Shown here: positions 35,045 to 45,113 of the stretch, piece after piece
Position numbering within the stretch: the stretch's first letter is position 1
Layout: each line of letters starts with the position of its first letter
DNA from: Streptococcus sp. 2342
Lineage (GTDB): Bacteria > Bacillota > Bacilli > Lactobacillales > Streptococcaceae
NCBI RefSeq assembly: GCF_013276795.1
Contig: NZ_VMLR01000003.1
Span: 372,001-436,000, forward strand
Direction of reading: 5' to 3'
DNA: 64,000 nt
Program-made: the position numbers and the translations under genes
The notes under the pieces: generated by a model
What the model was told of the DNA's origin: nothing
Database searches by the model: none
What the model saw: the letters and a program-made list of their open reading frames with translations, nothing else

Positions 35045-37297
35045 ATGAAGTGGACAAAAAGAATAACCCGATTTGCGATTAGAAACCGTAAATCTCCAGC
35101 AGAAAACCGTAAAATAGTGGGGAAGTACATCAGCTTGTTAGCTGTCGTACTTTTCGCTGTCTTTTTGGTCAATTTTGCTGTTATTATCGGAAGTGGTAGT
35201 AAATTTGGAACGGATCTAGTCAAAGAGGCTAAGAAAGTTCACCAAATAACTCGTACAGTCCCTGCCAAACGTGGGACTATTTATGACCGAAATGGAGTCC
35301 CGATTGCTGAGGACGCAACCTCCTATAATGTCTATGCTGTCATTGATAAAAAATACAAATCAGCAACGGGAAAAATTCTTTATGTAGAAGATGCCCAGTT
35401 TAATAAGGTAGCAGAGGTTTTCCATAAGTATCTGGATATGGACGAGACTTATGTTAAAGAACAATTGTCTCAACCGAATCTGACCCAAGTTTCTTTTGGT
35501 GCAAAAGGAAATGGGATTACCTATGCCAATATGATGGCTATTAAAAAGGATTTGAAAGACGCTAGTGTTGAAGGAATTGACTTCACAACTAGCCCTAATA
35601 GAAGCTATCCAAATGGACAATTCGCTTCTAGTTTTATTGGTTTGGCCCAACTCCATGAAAATGAGGATGGTAGCAAGAGTTTGCTGGGAACTTCTGGGAT
35701 GGAGAGTTCCTTGAACAGTATTCTTGCAGGGAAAGACGGTATTATTACCTATGAAAAAGATCGTCTGGGTAATATTGTCCCTGGAACAGAACAAGTTTCC
35801 CAACAAACGGTAGATGGCAAGGATGTTTATACAACATTGTCTAGTCCGCTACAATCTTTCATGGAAACTCAGATGGATGCCTTTCTAGAAAAAGTAAAAG
35901 GTAAGTATATGACCGCGACCTTGGTCAGTGCAAAGACCGGTGAAATCCTCGCTACCACCCAACGACCTACCTTTAATGCAGATACTAAAGAAGGAATCAC
36001 TGAGGACTTTGTTTGGCGTGATATTCTTTATCAAAGTAACTATGAACCAGGATCAGCCATGAAGGTTATGACGTTAGCTTCTTCTATTGATAATAATACC
36101 TTCCCAAGTGGAGAATACTTCAATAGCAGTGAATTCAAAATAGCGGATGCGACGACTCGAGATTGGGATGTTAATGAAGGTTTGACTACTGGTGGGATGA
36201 TGACTTTCTTACAAGGTTTCGCTCACTCCAGTAATGTTGGAATGAGTCTACTTGAACAAAAAATGGGAGATGCTACTTGGTTGGATTATCTAAAACGCTT
36301 TAAATTTGGGGTTCCAACTCGCTTTGGCTTGACAGATGAATACGCTGGTCAACTTCCAGCTGATAATATTGTTAGTATTGCTCAAAGCTCATTTGGGCAA
36401 GGAATTTCAGTGACACAAACACAAATGCTTCGTGCCTTTACAGCTATTGCTAATGATGGAGTTATGCTGGAGCCAAAATTTATAAGTGCTATTTATGATA
36501 CTAACAATCAGTCTGTACGTAAGTCACAAAAAGAAATAGTAGGAAATCCTGTTTCCAAAGAGGCAGCAAGCACAACTCGAAATCACATGATCTTAGTTGG
36601 GACGGACCCTCTATATGGAACTATGTATAATCACTACACAGGAAAGCCAATTATAACAGTTCCTGGACAAAATGTAGCAGTTAAATCCGGTACGGCTCAA
36701 ATCGCTGATGAGAAAAATGGAGGATACTTGGTTGGTTCTACCAATTATATTTTCTCAGCTGTGACTATGAATCCTGCTGAAAATCCTGATTTTATCTTGT
36801 ATGTAACGGTTCAACAGCCTGAGCATTATTCAGGTATCCAGTTGGGAGAATTTGCCAATCCTATCTTGGAAAGAGCAGTGGCTATGAAAGATTCCCTTAA
36901 CCTGCAATCTACCGCTAAAACGTTAGATCAGGTAACCAATCAAAGCGCTTATGCCATGCCTAGCATTAAGGACATTTCACCTGGCGATTTGGCGGAAGCC
37001 TTACGTCGCAATATTGTGCAACCAATCGTTGTGGGAACAGGAACAAAGATTAAAGAATCATCTGTAGAAGAAGGGACGGATCTTGCACCTAATCAGCAAG
37101 TTCTCCTCTTATCTGATAAAGCAGAGGAAGTTCCAGATATGTATGGTTGGACAAAAGCAACCGCAGAAGCTTTTTCTAAGTGGTTAAATATAGAACTTGT
37201 ATTTGAAGGTTCGGGATCTACTGTGCAGAAGCAAGATGTTCGTGCTAATACAGCCATCAAGGACATTAAAAAAATTACATTAACTTTAGGAGACTAA
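35045..37297 (+). CDS. pbpX: Penicillin-binding protein 2X with mosaic-type substitutions
   Basis: 750 aa septal transpeptidase: N-terminal membrane helix, dimerisation domain, transpeptidase domain and two C-terminal PASTA domains. The active serine is Ser337, the SSN motif is intact (AHSSNVGM) and KSGT starts at 547. Compared from memory with susceptible R6, this allele has Ala338 (SAMK), Thr343, Ser346, Ser347, Thr371, Gly384, Leu389 and Val546, while Met339, Met400 and Gln552 remain. I checked codons for 337, 371, 384, 389, 400 and 546 by coordinate. The pattern is that of mosaic, low-affinity alleles. Confidence 0.96.
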   Translation: MKWTKRITRFAIRNRKSPAENRKIVGKYISLLAVVLFAVFLVNFAVIIGSGSKFGTDLVKEAKKVHQITRTVPAKRGTIYDRNGVPIAEDATSYNVYAVIDKKYKSATGKILYVEDAQFNKVAEVFHKYLDMDETYVKEQLSQPNLTQVSFGAKGNGITYANMMAIKKDLKDASVEGIDFTTSPNRSYPNGQFASSFIGLAQLHENEDGSKSLLGTSGMESSLNSILAGKDGIITYEKDRLGNIVPGTEQVSQQTVDGKDVYTTLSSPLQSFMETQMDAFLEKVKGKYMTATLVSAKTGEILATTQRPTFNADTKEGITEDFVWRDILYQSNYEPGSAMKVMTLASSIDNNTFPSGEYFNSSEFKIADATTRDWDVNEGLTTGGMMTFLQGFAHSSNVGMSLLEQKMGDATWLDYLKRFKFGVPTRFGLTDEYAGQLPADNIVSIAQSSFGQGISVTQTQMLRAFTAIANDGVMLEPKFISAIYDTNNQSVRKSQKEIVGNPVSKEAASTTRNHMILVGTDPLYGTMYNHYTGKPIITVPGQNVAVKSGTAQIADEKNGGYLVGSTNYIFSAVTMNPAENPDFILYVTVQQPEHYSGIQLGEFANPILERAVAMKDSLNLQSTAKTLDQVTNQSAYAMPSIKDISPGDLAEALRRNIVQPIVVGTGTKIKESSVEEGTDLAPNQQVLLLSDKAEEVPDMYGWTKATAEAFSKWLNIELVFEGSGSTVQKQDVRANTAIKDIKKITLTLGD

Positions 37298-37298
37298 T

Positions 37299-38279
37299 AT
37301 GTTTATTTCCATCAGTGCTGGAATTGTGACATTTTTACTAACTTTGGTAGGAATTCCAGCCTTTATCCAATTTTATAGAAAGGCGCAAATTACAGGCCAG
37401 CAGATGCATGAGGATGTCAAACAGCATCAGGCAAAAGCTGGCACGCCAACTATGGGAGGACTTGTTTTCCTCATTGCTGCAGTTGTAGTGAGTTTCCTTC
37501 TTGCTCTTTTTTCAAAACAATTGACCAATAATGTGGGAATGATTTTGTTCATCTTGGTCCTTTATGGACTTGTCGGATTTTTAGATGACTTTCTCAAGGT
37601 CTTTCGTGAAATCAATGAGGGGCTGAATCCTAAGCAGAAATTGGCTCTTCAGCTTTTAGGTGGGGTCGTCTTCTACCTTTTCTATGAGCGCGGTGGCGAT
37701 ATGCTTTCAGTCTTTGTCTACCAAGTGCATTTAGGGATTTTCTATATTGTCTTCGCCCTTTTCTGGCTAGTTGGTTTTTCAAACGCAGTCAACTTGACTG
37801 ACGGCATTGACGGTCTGGCTAGTATTTCAGTCGTGATTAGTTTGTCTGCCTATGGAGTTATTGCCTATGTGCAAGGTCAGATGGATATCCTACTAGTGAT
37901 TCTTGCCATGATTGGTGGTTTGCTTGGTTTCTTTGTATTTAACCATAAGCCTGCTAAGGTCTTTATGGGAGATGTGGGAAGTTTGGCTCTCGGTGGAATG
38001 CTGGCAGCTATCTCTATGGCCCTCCACCAAGAATGGACTCTCTTGATTATCGGAATTATTTATGTTTTTGAAACAACCTCAGTCATGATGCAAGTCAGCT
38101 ATTTCAAAATGACTGGTGGTAAACGTATTTTCCGTATGACACCTGTCCATCACCATTTTGAGCTTGGAGGATTGTCTGGTAAAGGAAATCCTTGGAGCGA
38201 GTGGAAGGTTGACTTCTTCTTTTGGGGAGTAGGACTTCTAGCAAGTCTCTTGACGTTAGCAATTTTATATTTGATGTAA
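37299..38279 (+). CDS. mraY: Phospho-MurNAc-pentapeptide transferase
   Basis: 326 aa polytopic enzyme making lipid [21 protein letters not shown] with the Asp pair, [10 protein letters not shown] and the HHHFE block are all present. It follows pbpX by one base and is closed by a hairpin terminator at 38286. Confidence 0.96.
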   Translation: MFISISAGIVTFLLTLVGIPAFIQFYRKAQITGQQMHEDVKQHQAKAGTPTMGGLVFLIAAVVVSFLLALFSKQLTNNVGMILFILVLYGLVGFLDDFLKVFREINEGLNPKQKLALQLLGGVVFYLFYERGGDMLSVFVYQVHLGIFYIVFALFWLVGFSNAVNLTDGIDGLASISVVISLSAYGVIAYVQGQMDILLVILAMIGGLLGFFVFNHKPAKVFMGDVGSLALGGMLAAISMALHQEWTLLIIGIIYVFETTSVMMQVSYFKMTGGKRIFRMTPVHHHFELGGLSGKGNPWSEWKVDFFFWGVGLLASLLTLAILYLM

Positions 38280-38285
38280 GAATAG

Positions 38286-38309
38286 CACCCTGATATTTCA
38301 GGGTGTTTT
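38286..38309 (+). terminator. Terminator of the rsmH-mraY operon
   Basis: CACCCTGA and TCAGGGTG pair around TATT and run into TTTTT. Confidence 0.85.
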
Positions 38310-38320
38310 TGCGTTAAATA

Positions 38321-38410
38321 CACAATGAAAATCAAAGAGCAAACTAGGAAGTGCTCAAAACATAGCTTAGAGGTTGTAGATAAGACGAAGCTGACGTATT
38401 TTGAAGAGTG
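38321..38410. repeat. Degenerate BOX-type element
   Basis: AATGAAAATCAAAGAGCAAA, then CTAGGAAG, then GCTGACG and TTTGAAGAGTGT follow the order of boxC to boxA sequences seen at 55894 in the opposite orientation, with the interior decayed. Confidence 0.65.
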
Positions 38411-38442
38411 TAAAAAAATATTAGTCAGTTAAAGTCAAATCT

Positions 38443-38472
38443 CTTGACCTTTTCTGACTAATGTAGTATATT
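38443..38472 (+). promoter_or_regulatory. clpL promoter with CtsR-type operator
   Basis: TTGACC (38444-38449), 17-base spacer, TATATT (38467-38472). Read on the minus strand, 38443-38459 is AGTCAGAAAAGGTCAAG, a two-mismatch fit to the CtsR box AGTCAAANANGGTCAAA, and it covers the -35. This predicts heat-shock derepression of clpL. Confidence 0.75.
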
Positions 38473-38541
38473 ATGAACGTAAGGTAAATGAAAGCCTTAC
38501 TAGAACACTTATTTAAAGTAAAATAGAAAGAGGTGGGGTCT

Positions 38542-38631
38542 ATGTTTAATCTAGAAATCTTCAGAAGTAAAGATAGTCTACTCCTGCTTGAAAAAGAAAA
38601 ACCAGAAATAGTACCTAGAGTAGCGATTTAG
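38542..38631 (+). CDS. Possible 29-aa leader peptide upstream of clpL
   Basis: ATG 38542 follows AGAGGTGGGG and the ORF encodes MFNLEIFRSKDSLLLLEKEK and nine more residues. It lies in the long clpL leader between promoter and gene. A real start context is present, but translation is unproven and no family is recognised. Confidence 0.4.
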   Translation: MFNLEIFRSKDSLLLLEKEKPEIVPRVAI

Positions 38632-38715
38632 CTAGTCTAAATTTTTTAAAACAAAGGTCAAAGATAGTCAATATCAGTAATAATAACGAAGAAATACAAA
38701 AAAGAGGTAAAGAAT

Positions 38716-40821
38716 ATGAACAACAACTTTAATAATTTTAACAACATGGATGATTTATTTAACCAATTGATGGGTGGTATGCGAGGATACAGTTCTGAAA
38801 ATCGCCGTTACTTAATTAATGGACGCGAAGTCACACCTGAGGAATTTGCTCACTATCGTGCAACTGGCCAATTGCCAGGGAATGTAGAAGCTGATGGACA
38901 AATGAAACAACAGACTTCAGGTATGAAACAAGATGGTGTCCTTGCTAAACTAGGTCGTAACTTGACAGCAGAAGCTCGCGAGGGCAAGCTGGATCCTGTT
39001 ATCGGACGAAACAAGGAAATTCAAGAAACATCTGAAATCCTTTCACGCCGTACCAAGAACAATCCTGTTTTAGTCGGAGACGCAGGTGTTGGTAAGACAG
39101 CAGTTGTCGAAGGCTTGGCACAAGCCATTGTGAACGGAGATGTTCCTGCCGCTATCAAGAACAAGGAAATTATTTCCATTGATATCTCTGGTCTTGAGGC
39201 TGGTACTCAATACCGTGGTAGCTTTGAAGAAAACGTTCAAAATCTAGTAAATGAAGTGAAAGAAGCAGGGAATATTATCCTCTTCTTTGATGAAATTCAC
39301 CAAATCCTCGGTGCTGGATCAACTGGAGGTGACAGTGGTTCTAAAGGGCTTGCGGATATTCTCAAGCCAGCTCTCTCTCGTGGAGAATTGACAGTGATTG
39401 GGGCAACGACTCAAGACGAATACCGTAACACCATCTTGAAGAATGCAGCTCTTGCTCGTCGCTTCAACGAAGTCAAGGTCAATGCTCCTTCAGCAGAGGA
39501 TACATATAAAATTCTTCAAGGAATTCGTGACCTCTATCAGCAACACCATAATGTTATCCTGCCAGACGAGGTTTTGAAAGCAGCTGTGGATTATTCTGTT
39601 CAATACATTCCTCAACGTAGCTTGCCAGATAAGGCTATCGACCTTGTGGATGTAACGGCAGCTCACTTGGCAGCTCAGCATCCTGTAACAGATGTGCATG
39701 CTGTTGAACGAGAAATCGAAGCGGAAAAAGACAAGCAAGAAAAAGCAGTTGAGGCAGAAGATTTTGAAGCAGCTCTAAACTATAAAACACGCATTGCAGA
39801 ATTGGAAAAGAAAATCGAAAACCACACAGAAGATATGAAGGTGACTGCAAGTGTCAACGATGTAGCTGAATCTGTAGAACGAATGACGGGAATTCCAGTT
39901 TCACAAATGGGAGCATCAGATATCGAACGTTTGAAAGATATGGCTCATCGTCTGCAAGACAAGGTAATCGGTCAAGACAAGGCGGTAGAAGCGGTAGCTC
40001 GTGCTATCCGTCGTAATCGTGCCGGTTTTGATGAAGGCAATCGCCCAATAGGTAGCTTCCTCTTTGTAGGACCAACTGGGGTTGGTAAGACGGAACTTGC
40101 TAAGCAATTGGCGCTCGATATGTTTGGTACTAAGGATGCTATCATCCGTTTGGATATGTCTGAATACAGTGACCGCACAGCCGTTTCTAAGCTAATTGGT
40201 ACAACAGCAGGCTATGTTGGTTATGATGACAATAGCAATACCTTGACAGAACGTGTTCGTCGCAATCCTTACTCTATCATTCTCTTGGATGAAATTGAAA
40301 AGGCTGACCCTCAAGTCATTACCCTTCTCCTTCAAGTTTTGGATGATGGTCGTTTGACAGATGGTCAAGGTAACACTGTCAACTTCAAGAATACGGTGAT
40401 TATCGCAACTTCAAACGCAGGATTTGGCTATGAAGCCAATTTGACAGAAGATGCGGACAAACCAGAATTGATGGACCGTTTGAAACCATTCTTCCGTCCA
40501 GAATTCCTTAACCGCTTTAACGCAGTCATTGAGTTCTCACACTTGACGAAGGAAGACCTTTCTAAGATTGTGGACTTAATGTTGGCTGAAGTCAACCAAA
40601 CCTTGGCTAAGAAAGACATTGATTTGTCAGTCAGTCAAGCGGCTAAGGACTATATCACAGAAGAAGGCTATGACGAAGTCATGGGTGTTCGTCCTCTCCG
40701 TCGTGTGGTTGAACAAGAAATTCGTGATAAGGTGACAGACTTCCACTTGGATCATTTAGATGCCAAACACCTAGAAGCAGATATGGAAGAGGGTGGTTTA
40801 GTTATTCGTGAAAAAGCCTAA
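38716..40821 (+). CDS. clpL: ATP-dependent Clp chaperone ClpL
   Basis: 701 aa HSP100 protein with two AAA+ modules: Walker A GDAGVGKT and GPTGVGKTE, sensor/Arg-finger regions and a coiled M domain ([16 protein letters not shown]). The Asn-rich start [12 protein letters not shown] is typical of ClpL, which lacks a Clp-N domain. Stress chaperone, regulated by the upstream CtsR-like box. Confidence 0.96.
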   Translation: MNNNFNNFNNMDDLFNQLMGGMRGYSSENRRYLINGREVTPEEFAHYRATGQLPGNVEADGQMKQQTSGMKQDGVLAKLGRNLTAEAREGKLDPVIGRNKEIQETSEILSRRTKNNPVLVGDAGVGKTAVVEGLAQAIVNGDVPAAIKNKEIISIDISGLEAGTQYRGSFEENVQNLVNEVKEAGNIILFFDEIHQILGAGSTGGDSGSKGLADILKPALSRGELTVIGATTQDEYRNTILKNAALARRFNEVKVNAPSAEDTYKILQGIRDLYQQHHNVILPDEVLKAAVDYSVQYIPQRSLPDKAIDLVDVTAAHLAAQHPVTDVHAVEREIEAEKDKQEKAVEAEDFEAALNYKTRIAELEKKIENHTEDMKVTASVNDVAESVERMTGIPVSQMGASDIERLKDMAHRLQDKVIGQDKAVEAVARAIRRNRAGFDEGNRPIGSFLFVGPTGVGKTELAKQLALDMFGTKDAIIRLDMSEYSDRTAVSKLIGTTAGYVGYDDNSNTLTERVRRNPYSIILLDEIEKADPQVITLLLQVLDDGRLTDGQGNTVNFKNTVIIATSNAGFGYEANLTEDADKPELMDRLKPFFRPEFLNRFNAVIEFSHLTKEDLSKIVDLMLAEVNQTLAKKDIDLSVSQAAKDYITEEGYDEVMGVRPLRRVVEQEIRDKVTDFHLDHLDAKHLEADMEEGGLVIREKA

Positions 40822-41100
40822 GAGAAAATTTTGAGGAGAAAAAGAAAAGGCTGGGTAAAAAGATTTTGGATTTGATACTCAAGAAAAATCAAAATAGAAC
40901 TAGGGGTGACTTCATTTTTAGATAATATTGACAAAGTCAGTAACAAATCTGAGGCAAGATATTGCAATGTAGATTGATATTTGAATTTAGAAGAGTATTT
41001 GGAATTCTTTGTTATGAATTCTGAGAATAAATAGATGAAACAAAAAAGCGAATAAAACAGAATTCTGATTTTCAGAAAACTAGTTTATTCGTTTTTTTTA
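40822..41100. other. Intergenic stretch with decayed BOX-like traces and a hairpin
   Basis: No gene is supported. GATACTCAAGAAAAATCAAAA near 40878 and GAAGAGTATTT near 40991 resemble decayed BOX ends. CGAATAAA near 41051 and TTTATTCG followed by eight Ts near 41083-41100 form a probable terminator at the edge of the accessory island. Confidence 0.5.
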
Positions 41101-41107
41101 TTTACGC

Positions 41108-41242
41108 TTATCTATCTTGGCTTAAATCAAGTATTTCCATCACCTTATGAACAATCCTCTTATGTTGTGGGTGTTTTTGAATCTTCAATAACAGTTCCAT
41201 CATCTCAGTATCTTGTGGCACAGAATGTAGAATAACTCTCAT
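41108..41242 (-). pseudogene. C-terminal fragment of an XRE regulator (duplicate of 43764-44090)
   Basis: The 44-codon frame reads VPQDTEMMELLLKIQKHPQH and ends MEILDLSQDR. It is nearly identical to the last 37 residues of the intact regulator downstream, with divergence immediately upstream of VPQDT. The helix-turn-helix is missing. It marks a duplicated regulator-plus-cargo module whose left copy lost its regulator. Confidence 0.85.
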
Positions 41243-41300
41243 AGCTTTAACCTCTGTGATAAGTCTTGCTATTTATAGGTTAAGAGTATATTTTTTATTT

Positions 41301-41359
41301 ACTTTAGTTAAAAATAATTTAAAAAATATTAACTAAAGTATATTTATTTGTGGTATAAT
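41301..41359 (+). promoter_or_regulatory. Promoter with inverted-repeat operator for the island's left operon
   Basis: ACTTTAGTTAA (41301-41311) and TTAACTAAAGT (41329-41339) are perfect 11-base inverted arms 17 bases apart. The second arm covers the -35 region of an extended -10 (TGG then TATAAT, 41354-41359). An XRE-type regulator could bind here. Confidence 0.7.
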
Positions 41360-41412
41360 TAGGGTAGTGTTTAATAATATTTTAAACATAAATATAAAAC
41401 AGGAGGCTTTTT

Positions 41413-41859
41413 ATGAATAAAAAGAAAATATTGGGAGTTATATTATTGTCTATTCTTTTTGTATTGGCTGGTTGTAGCAAGAAAGAATTAAGTAAAATTG
41501 AAATGATTGAGGGAAGCTATAATACAGATTTAGGACTTATAACTATAAGTAAGGATAAAAAACTAGTTGGTTTTGAGGGGTTTGGTTATATAGATTTCAA
41601 AGAAGACGCTGACAAATTTAATAAAAGTGAGCGGGAGTATTATTTCCCAAACAATGCTGATAAAAATGAATTAAAAGAAAATGAAGCTATTGTTGCTATT
41701 GGTCTTGAAGATAAGTCTATTTACAAGATACAATGGACAGCTAGTGATAAAACTAAAAAAGTTGACTCTATAACTATTACTATGACTTATACATTAAACA
41801 AAAGTCATAGAAAATCACTATATAAAGAGTATTCAGGAGTTAGAATACAAAATAAATAA
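41413..41859 (+). CDS. Small lipoprotein of unknown function
   Basis: 148 aa. MNKKKILGVILLSILFVLAG then Cys is a clear lipoprotein signal. The mature part has beta-rich, charged sequence without recognisable motif. AGGAGG precedes the start. First gene of a four-gene operon of membrane-bound proteins; its stop overlaps the next start. Confidence 0.8.
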   Translation: MNKKKILGVILLSILFVLAGCSKKELSKIEMIEGSYNTDLGLITISKDKKLVGFEGFGYIDFKEDADKFNKSEREYYFPNNADKNELKENEAIVAIGLEDKSIYKIQWTASDKTKKVDSITITMTYTLNKSHRKSLYKEYSGVRIQNK

Positions 41860-42137
41860 TGTTAGTACAGTTAGGAAAAGCTAAGAGGTTATTAAAATTT
41901 CTTTTAGTAATCACATTTCTTATTTTGCTGTCAGGATGTAGAAGTTCTCTAAACCGTATTGAAATTGGAGATGAAATCTATTTTTGGACTGTAGAACAGA
42001 ATTTAGATACTGAAGAATTTGAATCTGTTAAGGTTACAGGGATAGTCTCACAGGTAGTTGAATATGAAGATTATTATATAGTGAGACTACAAGGAGATAT
42101 AAGACCTTACCAGATAGATAAAGACAAATTTCACTGA
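41859..42137 (+). CDS. Very small lipoprotein
   Basis: 92 aa. A basic N-terminus, hydrophobic stretch and lipobox LLSGC lead to a roughly 65-residue mature domain that may be a small beta barrel. Start ATG overlaps the previous stop (TAATG). No family recognised. Confidence 0.75.
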   Translation: MLVQLGKAKRLLKFLLVITFLILLSGCRSSLNRIEIGDEIYFWTVEQNLDTEEFESVKVTGIVSQVVEYEDYYIVRLQGDIRPYQIDKDKFH

Positions 42138-42150
42138 TAAAAGGTAAAGT

Positions 42151-43131
42151 ATGAATAAAGGAAAAATTTTAAAGATAACTGAGAACACAGTGTACATAGG
42201 TTATGAAGATGGAAGTTTAAAGGAAATTCCTATTGAATCTTGTGACTTTGAGCCTAAAATGGGTGATTATGTAGAGGTTTATGGTGATATTGCTATAAAG
42301 GTTGAAGTAAGTAATGAAAGTACCCCAGTTAAAAAATCAGAGGCTAAAGAAATATCATTAGTTAGCAAGATAAATCTGATTTTATTTGTAGTTTTGGCTA
42401 TGATAATCCTAAGTGCTGCTTTCTATGTGGGAGAAAGCATGTTGAAAGCTACAGCAATATTGTTTTTTGTAGTTTCGGTATTGATGATAGTATTAAATCT
42501 TATATTTATTATTATTTCATCTATTAAGAAGAGTGAAGTTAATAAAGAAAGTTCTATAAAATATTTTATTGTAGGTATTTTAACTGTTATTTTATCCATT
42601 GCTTTTGCTCAGTATGTAAATAATACCCCTTCAAATTCAAAGAAGACTACATCACAGAGCACTTCTAAGTCCTCTACGTCGTCATCTAAGAATAGTTCTA
42701 GCTCTTCATCGTCTTCAAAGGCAAGTAGCTCTACTACACCTTCATCATCTAAAGAGAGTAGCCCTAGTTCATCTTCCTCAGTACCATCAAAACCTAAGAT
42801 TACTGTAGACAATGATAAAGCAAATTATGGTGAAGTGGATTATAATAGTTGGAATCATGATGAAGTAGCCGTAAATACTAAAGTAAGAGTATATGGGAAA
42901 GTTTTACAAGCTATGGAAGATAGGAAAGCCTATACTCTTCGTGTAGCTATAAATGATGACTATGATAAAATTATCTTAGTTTCTATTCCTTCGGAGTACA
43001 ATAATAGAGTTATAGCTGAAGATGACCATATAACATTGTACGGACTAGCACAAGGAAGACAAAGTTATGAAACGGTCTTTAAAGCTACAAAAACACTGCC
43101 TTATATGGTGGCTTACATGTATGACAATTAG
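42151..43131 (+). CDS. Ser-rich stalked membrane protein
   Basis: 326 aa. N-terminal cytoplasmic beta domain (KGKILKITENTVYIGYEDGS), then three hydrophobic segments (about residues 70-160), a roughly 50-residue Ser/Thr stalk and a C-terminal extracellular domain (about 215-326) with strand-rich sequence VRVYGKVLQAMEDRKAYTLR that could be an OB fold. The N-terminal domain recurs in the next gene. Probably anchors a small binding domain outside the cell; function unknown. Confidence 0.8.
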   Translation: MNKGKILKITENTVYIGYEDGSLKEIPIESCDFEPKMGDYVEVYGDIAIKVEVSNESTPVKKSEAKEISLVSKINLILFVVLAMIILSAAFYVGESMLKATAILFFVVSVLMIVLNLIFIIISSIKKSEVNKESSIKYFIVGILTVILSIAFAQYVNNTPSNSKKTTSQSTSKSSTSSSKNSSSSSSSSKASSSTTPSSSKESSPSSSSSVPSKPKITVDNDKANYGEVDYNSWNHDEVAVNTKVRVYGKVLQAMEDRKAYTLRVAINDDYDKIILVSIPSEYNNRVIAEDDHITLYGLAQGRQSYETVFKATKTLPYMVAYMYDN

Positions 43132-43139
43132 GAGAGGTT

Positions 43140-43553
43140 ATGAATACTTATAAAGTTATTAAAATCGAAGAAACTCTAATCTATTTAGGTAAAGATGATG
43201 GAACTTTGCTAAAAGTTGAACAGACTTCTTTTAATTTTGTACCACAACTAGGGGATATAGTAGAGGTATATCAATCTGAAGGAACCTATATCATAACTAA
43301 AAAGTCTAGTGAAGTTCCCACAGAACAGAAAAAAGAAGAAAAAGGATTTCTGACAGTTAGAAATATTAAGCTTTATGCATGGCTTGGAGTTTTTGCTATA
43401 TTGGTATGGCACCCTGTTTTTGCTGTTATCCCCTCAGTAATGTATCGCCTTCTAAAAGAAAAAGGAGAGAAAGATAGTGCTACTTTGATATTAGGAGCAA
43501 CAATATTTGCGACAATCCTAGCAATAACCGTTAGAGTACTTTTAACATTCTAG
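43140..43553 (+). CDS. Membrane protein sharing the N-terminal domain of its neighbour
   Basis: 137 aa. Residues 3-53 (YKVIKIEETLIYLGKDDGTL, then LGDIVEVY) parallel the start of the preceding protein (GDYVEVY). A Lys/Glu linker and two membrane segments follow, without stalk or outer domain. Suggests a paired cytoplasmic sensor or assembly domain. Confidence 0.78.
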   Translation: MNTYKVIKIEETLIYLGKDDGTLLKVEQTSFNFVPQLGDIVEVYQSEGTYIITKKSSEVPTEQKKEEKGFLTVRNIKLYAWLGVFAILVWHPVFAVIPSVMYRLLKEKGEKDSATLILGATIFATILAITVRVLLTF

Positions 43554-43578
43554 TAAGAGGTAACACGTTTTTTAAGGT

Positions 43579-43622
43579 AATAGATAAGCACTGGATACTC
43601 AGATTCAGTGCTTATCTATTTT
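43579..43622. terminator. Strong hairpin terminator of the island's left operon
   Basis: AATAGATAAGCACTG (43579-43593) and CAGTGCTTATCTATT (43606-43620) form a perfect 15-bp stem. Confidence 0.85.
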
Positions 43623-43763
43623 CTTTTTGTTTTTTAATCAATTTCTTCAACAAAGAAAAATCATTCTAAAATTACAACCTATACCTCATTCCTTATCTGA
43701 ATAACGTAACCGTCTACGATTAGATAGATTTAGTATATATTACACTTTAGTACTTTTTTATCA

Positions 43764-44090
43764 CTAGCTATCTTGGCTTAAATCAAGTATTTCCATCACT
43801 TTATGAACAATCATCTTATGCTGTGGGTGTTTCTGAATCTTCAATAACAGTTCCATCATTTCTGTATCTTGTGGCACAGAATAAGGTAAGAAAAAATCAC
43901 TCAATGAAACTTCTAAAGCATCAACAATCTTCACAAAAGTTTCCAAAGAGATATTTCTGTGATTATTTTCTATCTGACTGATATAAGGAACGCTTAGATT
44001 TGTTTTTTCTGCTAATTCTTGCTGTGTAATCTTCTTTGAAGCTCGTAAGTCTCGTATCTGATTACTTATATTTTCTAATATATCATCCAT
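43764..44090 (-). CDS. XRE-family HTH regulator of the island
   Basis: 108 aa. HTH block KKITQQELAEKTNLSVPYIS about residues 19-38, then a C-terminal part that is duplicated at 41108. Divergent from the Excalibur gene, with about 180 bases between. Probably controls that promoter and the one at 41301. Confidence 0.88.
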   Translation of the reverse strand: MDDILENISNQIRDLRASKKITQQELAEKTNLSVPYISQIENNHRNISLETFVKIVDALEVSLSDFFLPYSVPQDTEMMELLLKIQKHPQHKMIVHKVMEILDLSQDS

Positions 44091-44181
44091 TCCTTCACCC
44101 CTAAGTTAAATCTACTATCTATCTTATAGATTAAACAATCAGGTTTACATTCTCTATAGTTTAATATTTGTTAAAAATATA

Positions 44182-44210
44182 TTCTATTGTTAAAATTTAT
44201 GTGATATAAT
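44182..44210 (+). promoter_or_regulatory. Extended -10 promoter of the Excalibur gene
   Basis: TGA followed by TATAAT (44205-44210) with a weak -35. The flanking A/T-rich region holds TTGTTAAAA repeats that may bind the divergent XRE regulator. Confidence 0.55.
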
Positions 44211-44273
44211 TATAACTATTAGGAAACATTTCTTTTGTTTCATTAAATAAAGTTAAATATCAGGAGGATATAT

Positions 44274-45113
44274 ATGCTTAAAAAACTTAAGGAATTAAGC
44301 AAAGAACAAAAGATTATAGGTAGTATTGTACTATTGCTTATCCTCATTTTGTTCTTCACACTATTAACTAGCGGTAGCACTAAACACTCACAAGTTCAAA
44401 CTAAGGCTAATGATTCTGTCAAACAGTCTTCACAAGTTAAACAGTCTAGTTCTTCTTCCTCTACTTCATCATCTAGTAGTGAAACTAACTCTAAAATAGA
44501 GAAATGGTCTCCAACTGGACATATAGCTGTAGATGCTTATCTGAATACACCACAAATTAAAATCATACTGCGAGCCAAAGCACTGAGAGAGGTAGCATAC
44601 AAACTCTCGAACACTGATAAACTCTACGAAGTTGAAGCTGAGGTAATTGGGATTGCAGAAAAAGATGAATATCGTGAGTACAACATAACAGGTAAGAAAC
44701 TTCTGATCCGTACACCTGAATCACTAGCTGTAAAAATAAATGAACTTATGGTCTATACGGGAAATACAGTATCTATAGAAAAATATGATTCAATCGGTAA
44801 AGGCTCTTTAGTAATCAGTGAAGTAAGAAAAACAGAGAAAGTACAAGAAGAGGAAAAAGCAAGTATTGAAGCCTCTAAATCAAAAGAGGAGGAAAGGAAA
44901 GCATCTTCACGAGAAAAAGAACAAGAGCAAGCTTCATCTCACACTACAACTACTCCTACACAATCGTCTACACCTGCTCCACAATCAAATTTAAGACCGT
45001 TCAAAAACTGTAAGGAAGCACGAAAAGCAGGACGTGTAAACATACCTGCTAGTGACCCACAATATGGTCCATGGCTAGATAGAGACAAAGACGGATACGG
45101 ATGTGATGAATAG
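44274..45113 (+). CDS. Secreted/anchored protein with Excalibur calcium-binding domain
   Basis: 279 aa. One N-terminal membrane helix (about residues 15-32), a Ser-rich linker, a middle beta domain (about 85-190), a Lys/Glu coiled segment and Pro/Thr linker, then a C-terminal Excalibur domain: FKNCKEARKAG and DRDKDGYGCDE. Excalibur domains bind calcium and often accompany surface nucleases or bind other secreted proteins. AGGAGG precedes the start. Overlaps the thioredoxin-like gene. Confidence 0.85.
   Translation: MLKKLKELSKEQKIIGSIVLLLILILFFTLLTSGSTKHSQVQTKANDSVKQSSQVKQSSSSSSTSSSSSETNSKIEKWSPTGHIAVDAYLNTPQIKIILRAKALREVAYKLSNTDKLYEVEAEVIGIAEKDEYREYNITGKKLLIRTPESLAVKINELMVYTGNTVSIEKYDSIGKGSLVISEVRKTEKVQEEEKASIEASKSKEEERKASSREKEQEQASSHTTTTPTQSSTPAPQSNLRPFKNCKEARKAGRVNIPASDPQYGPWLDRDKDGYGCDE

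Noticed and set aside
42650..42790. Ser-codon-rich stretch as a DNA repeat or CRISPR-like array
   Set aside because: The repetition comes from Ser/Thr codons in the protein stalk; there are no regular repeats or spacers. The same holds for 62500-62620 in mapZ.
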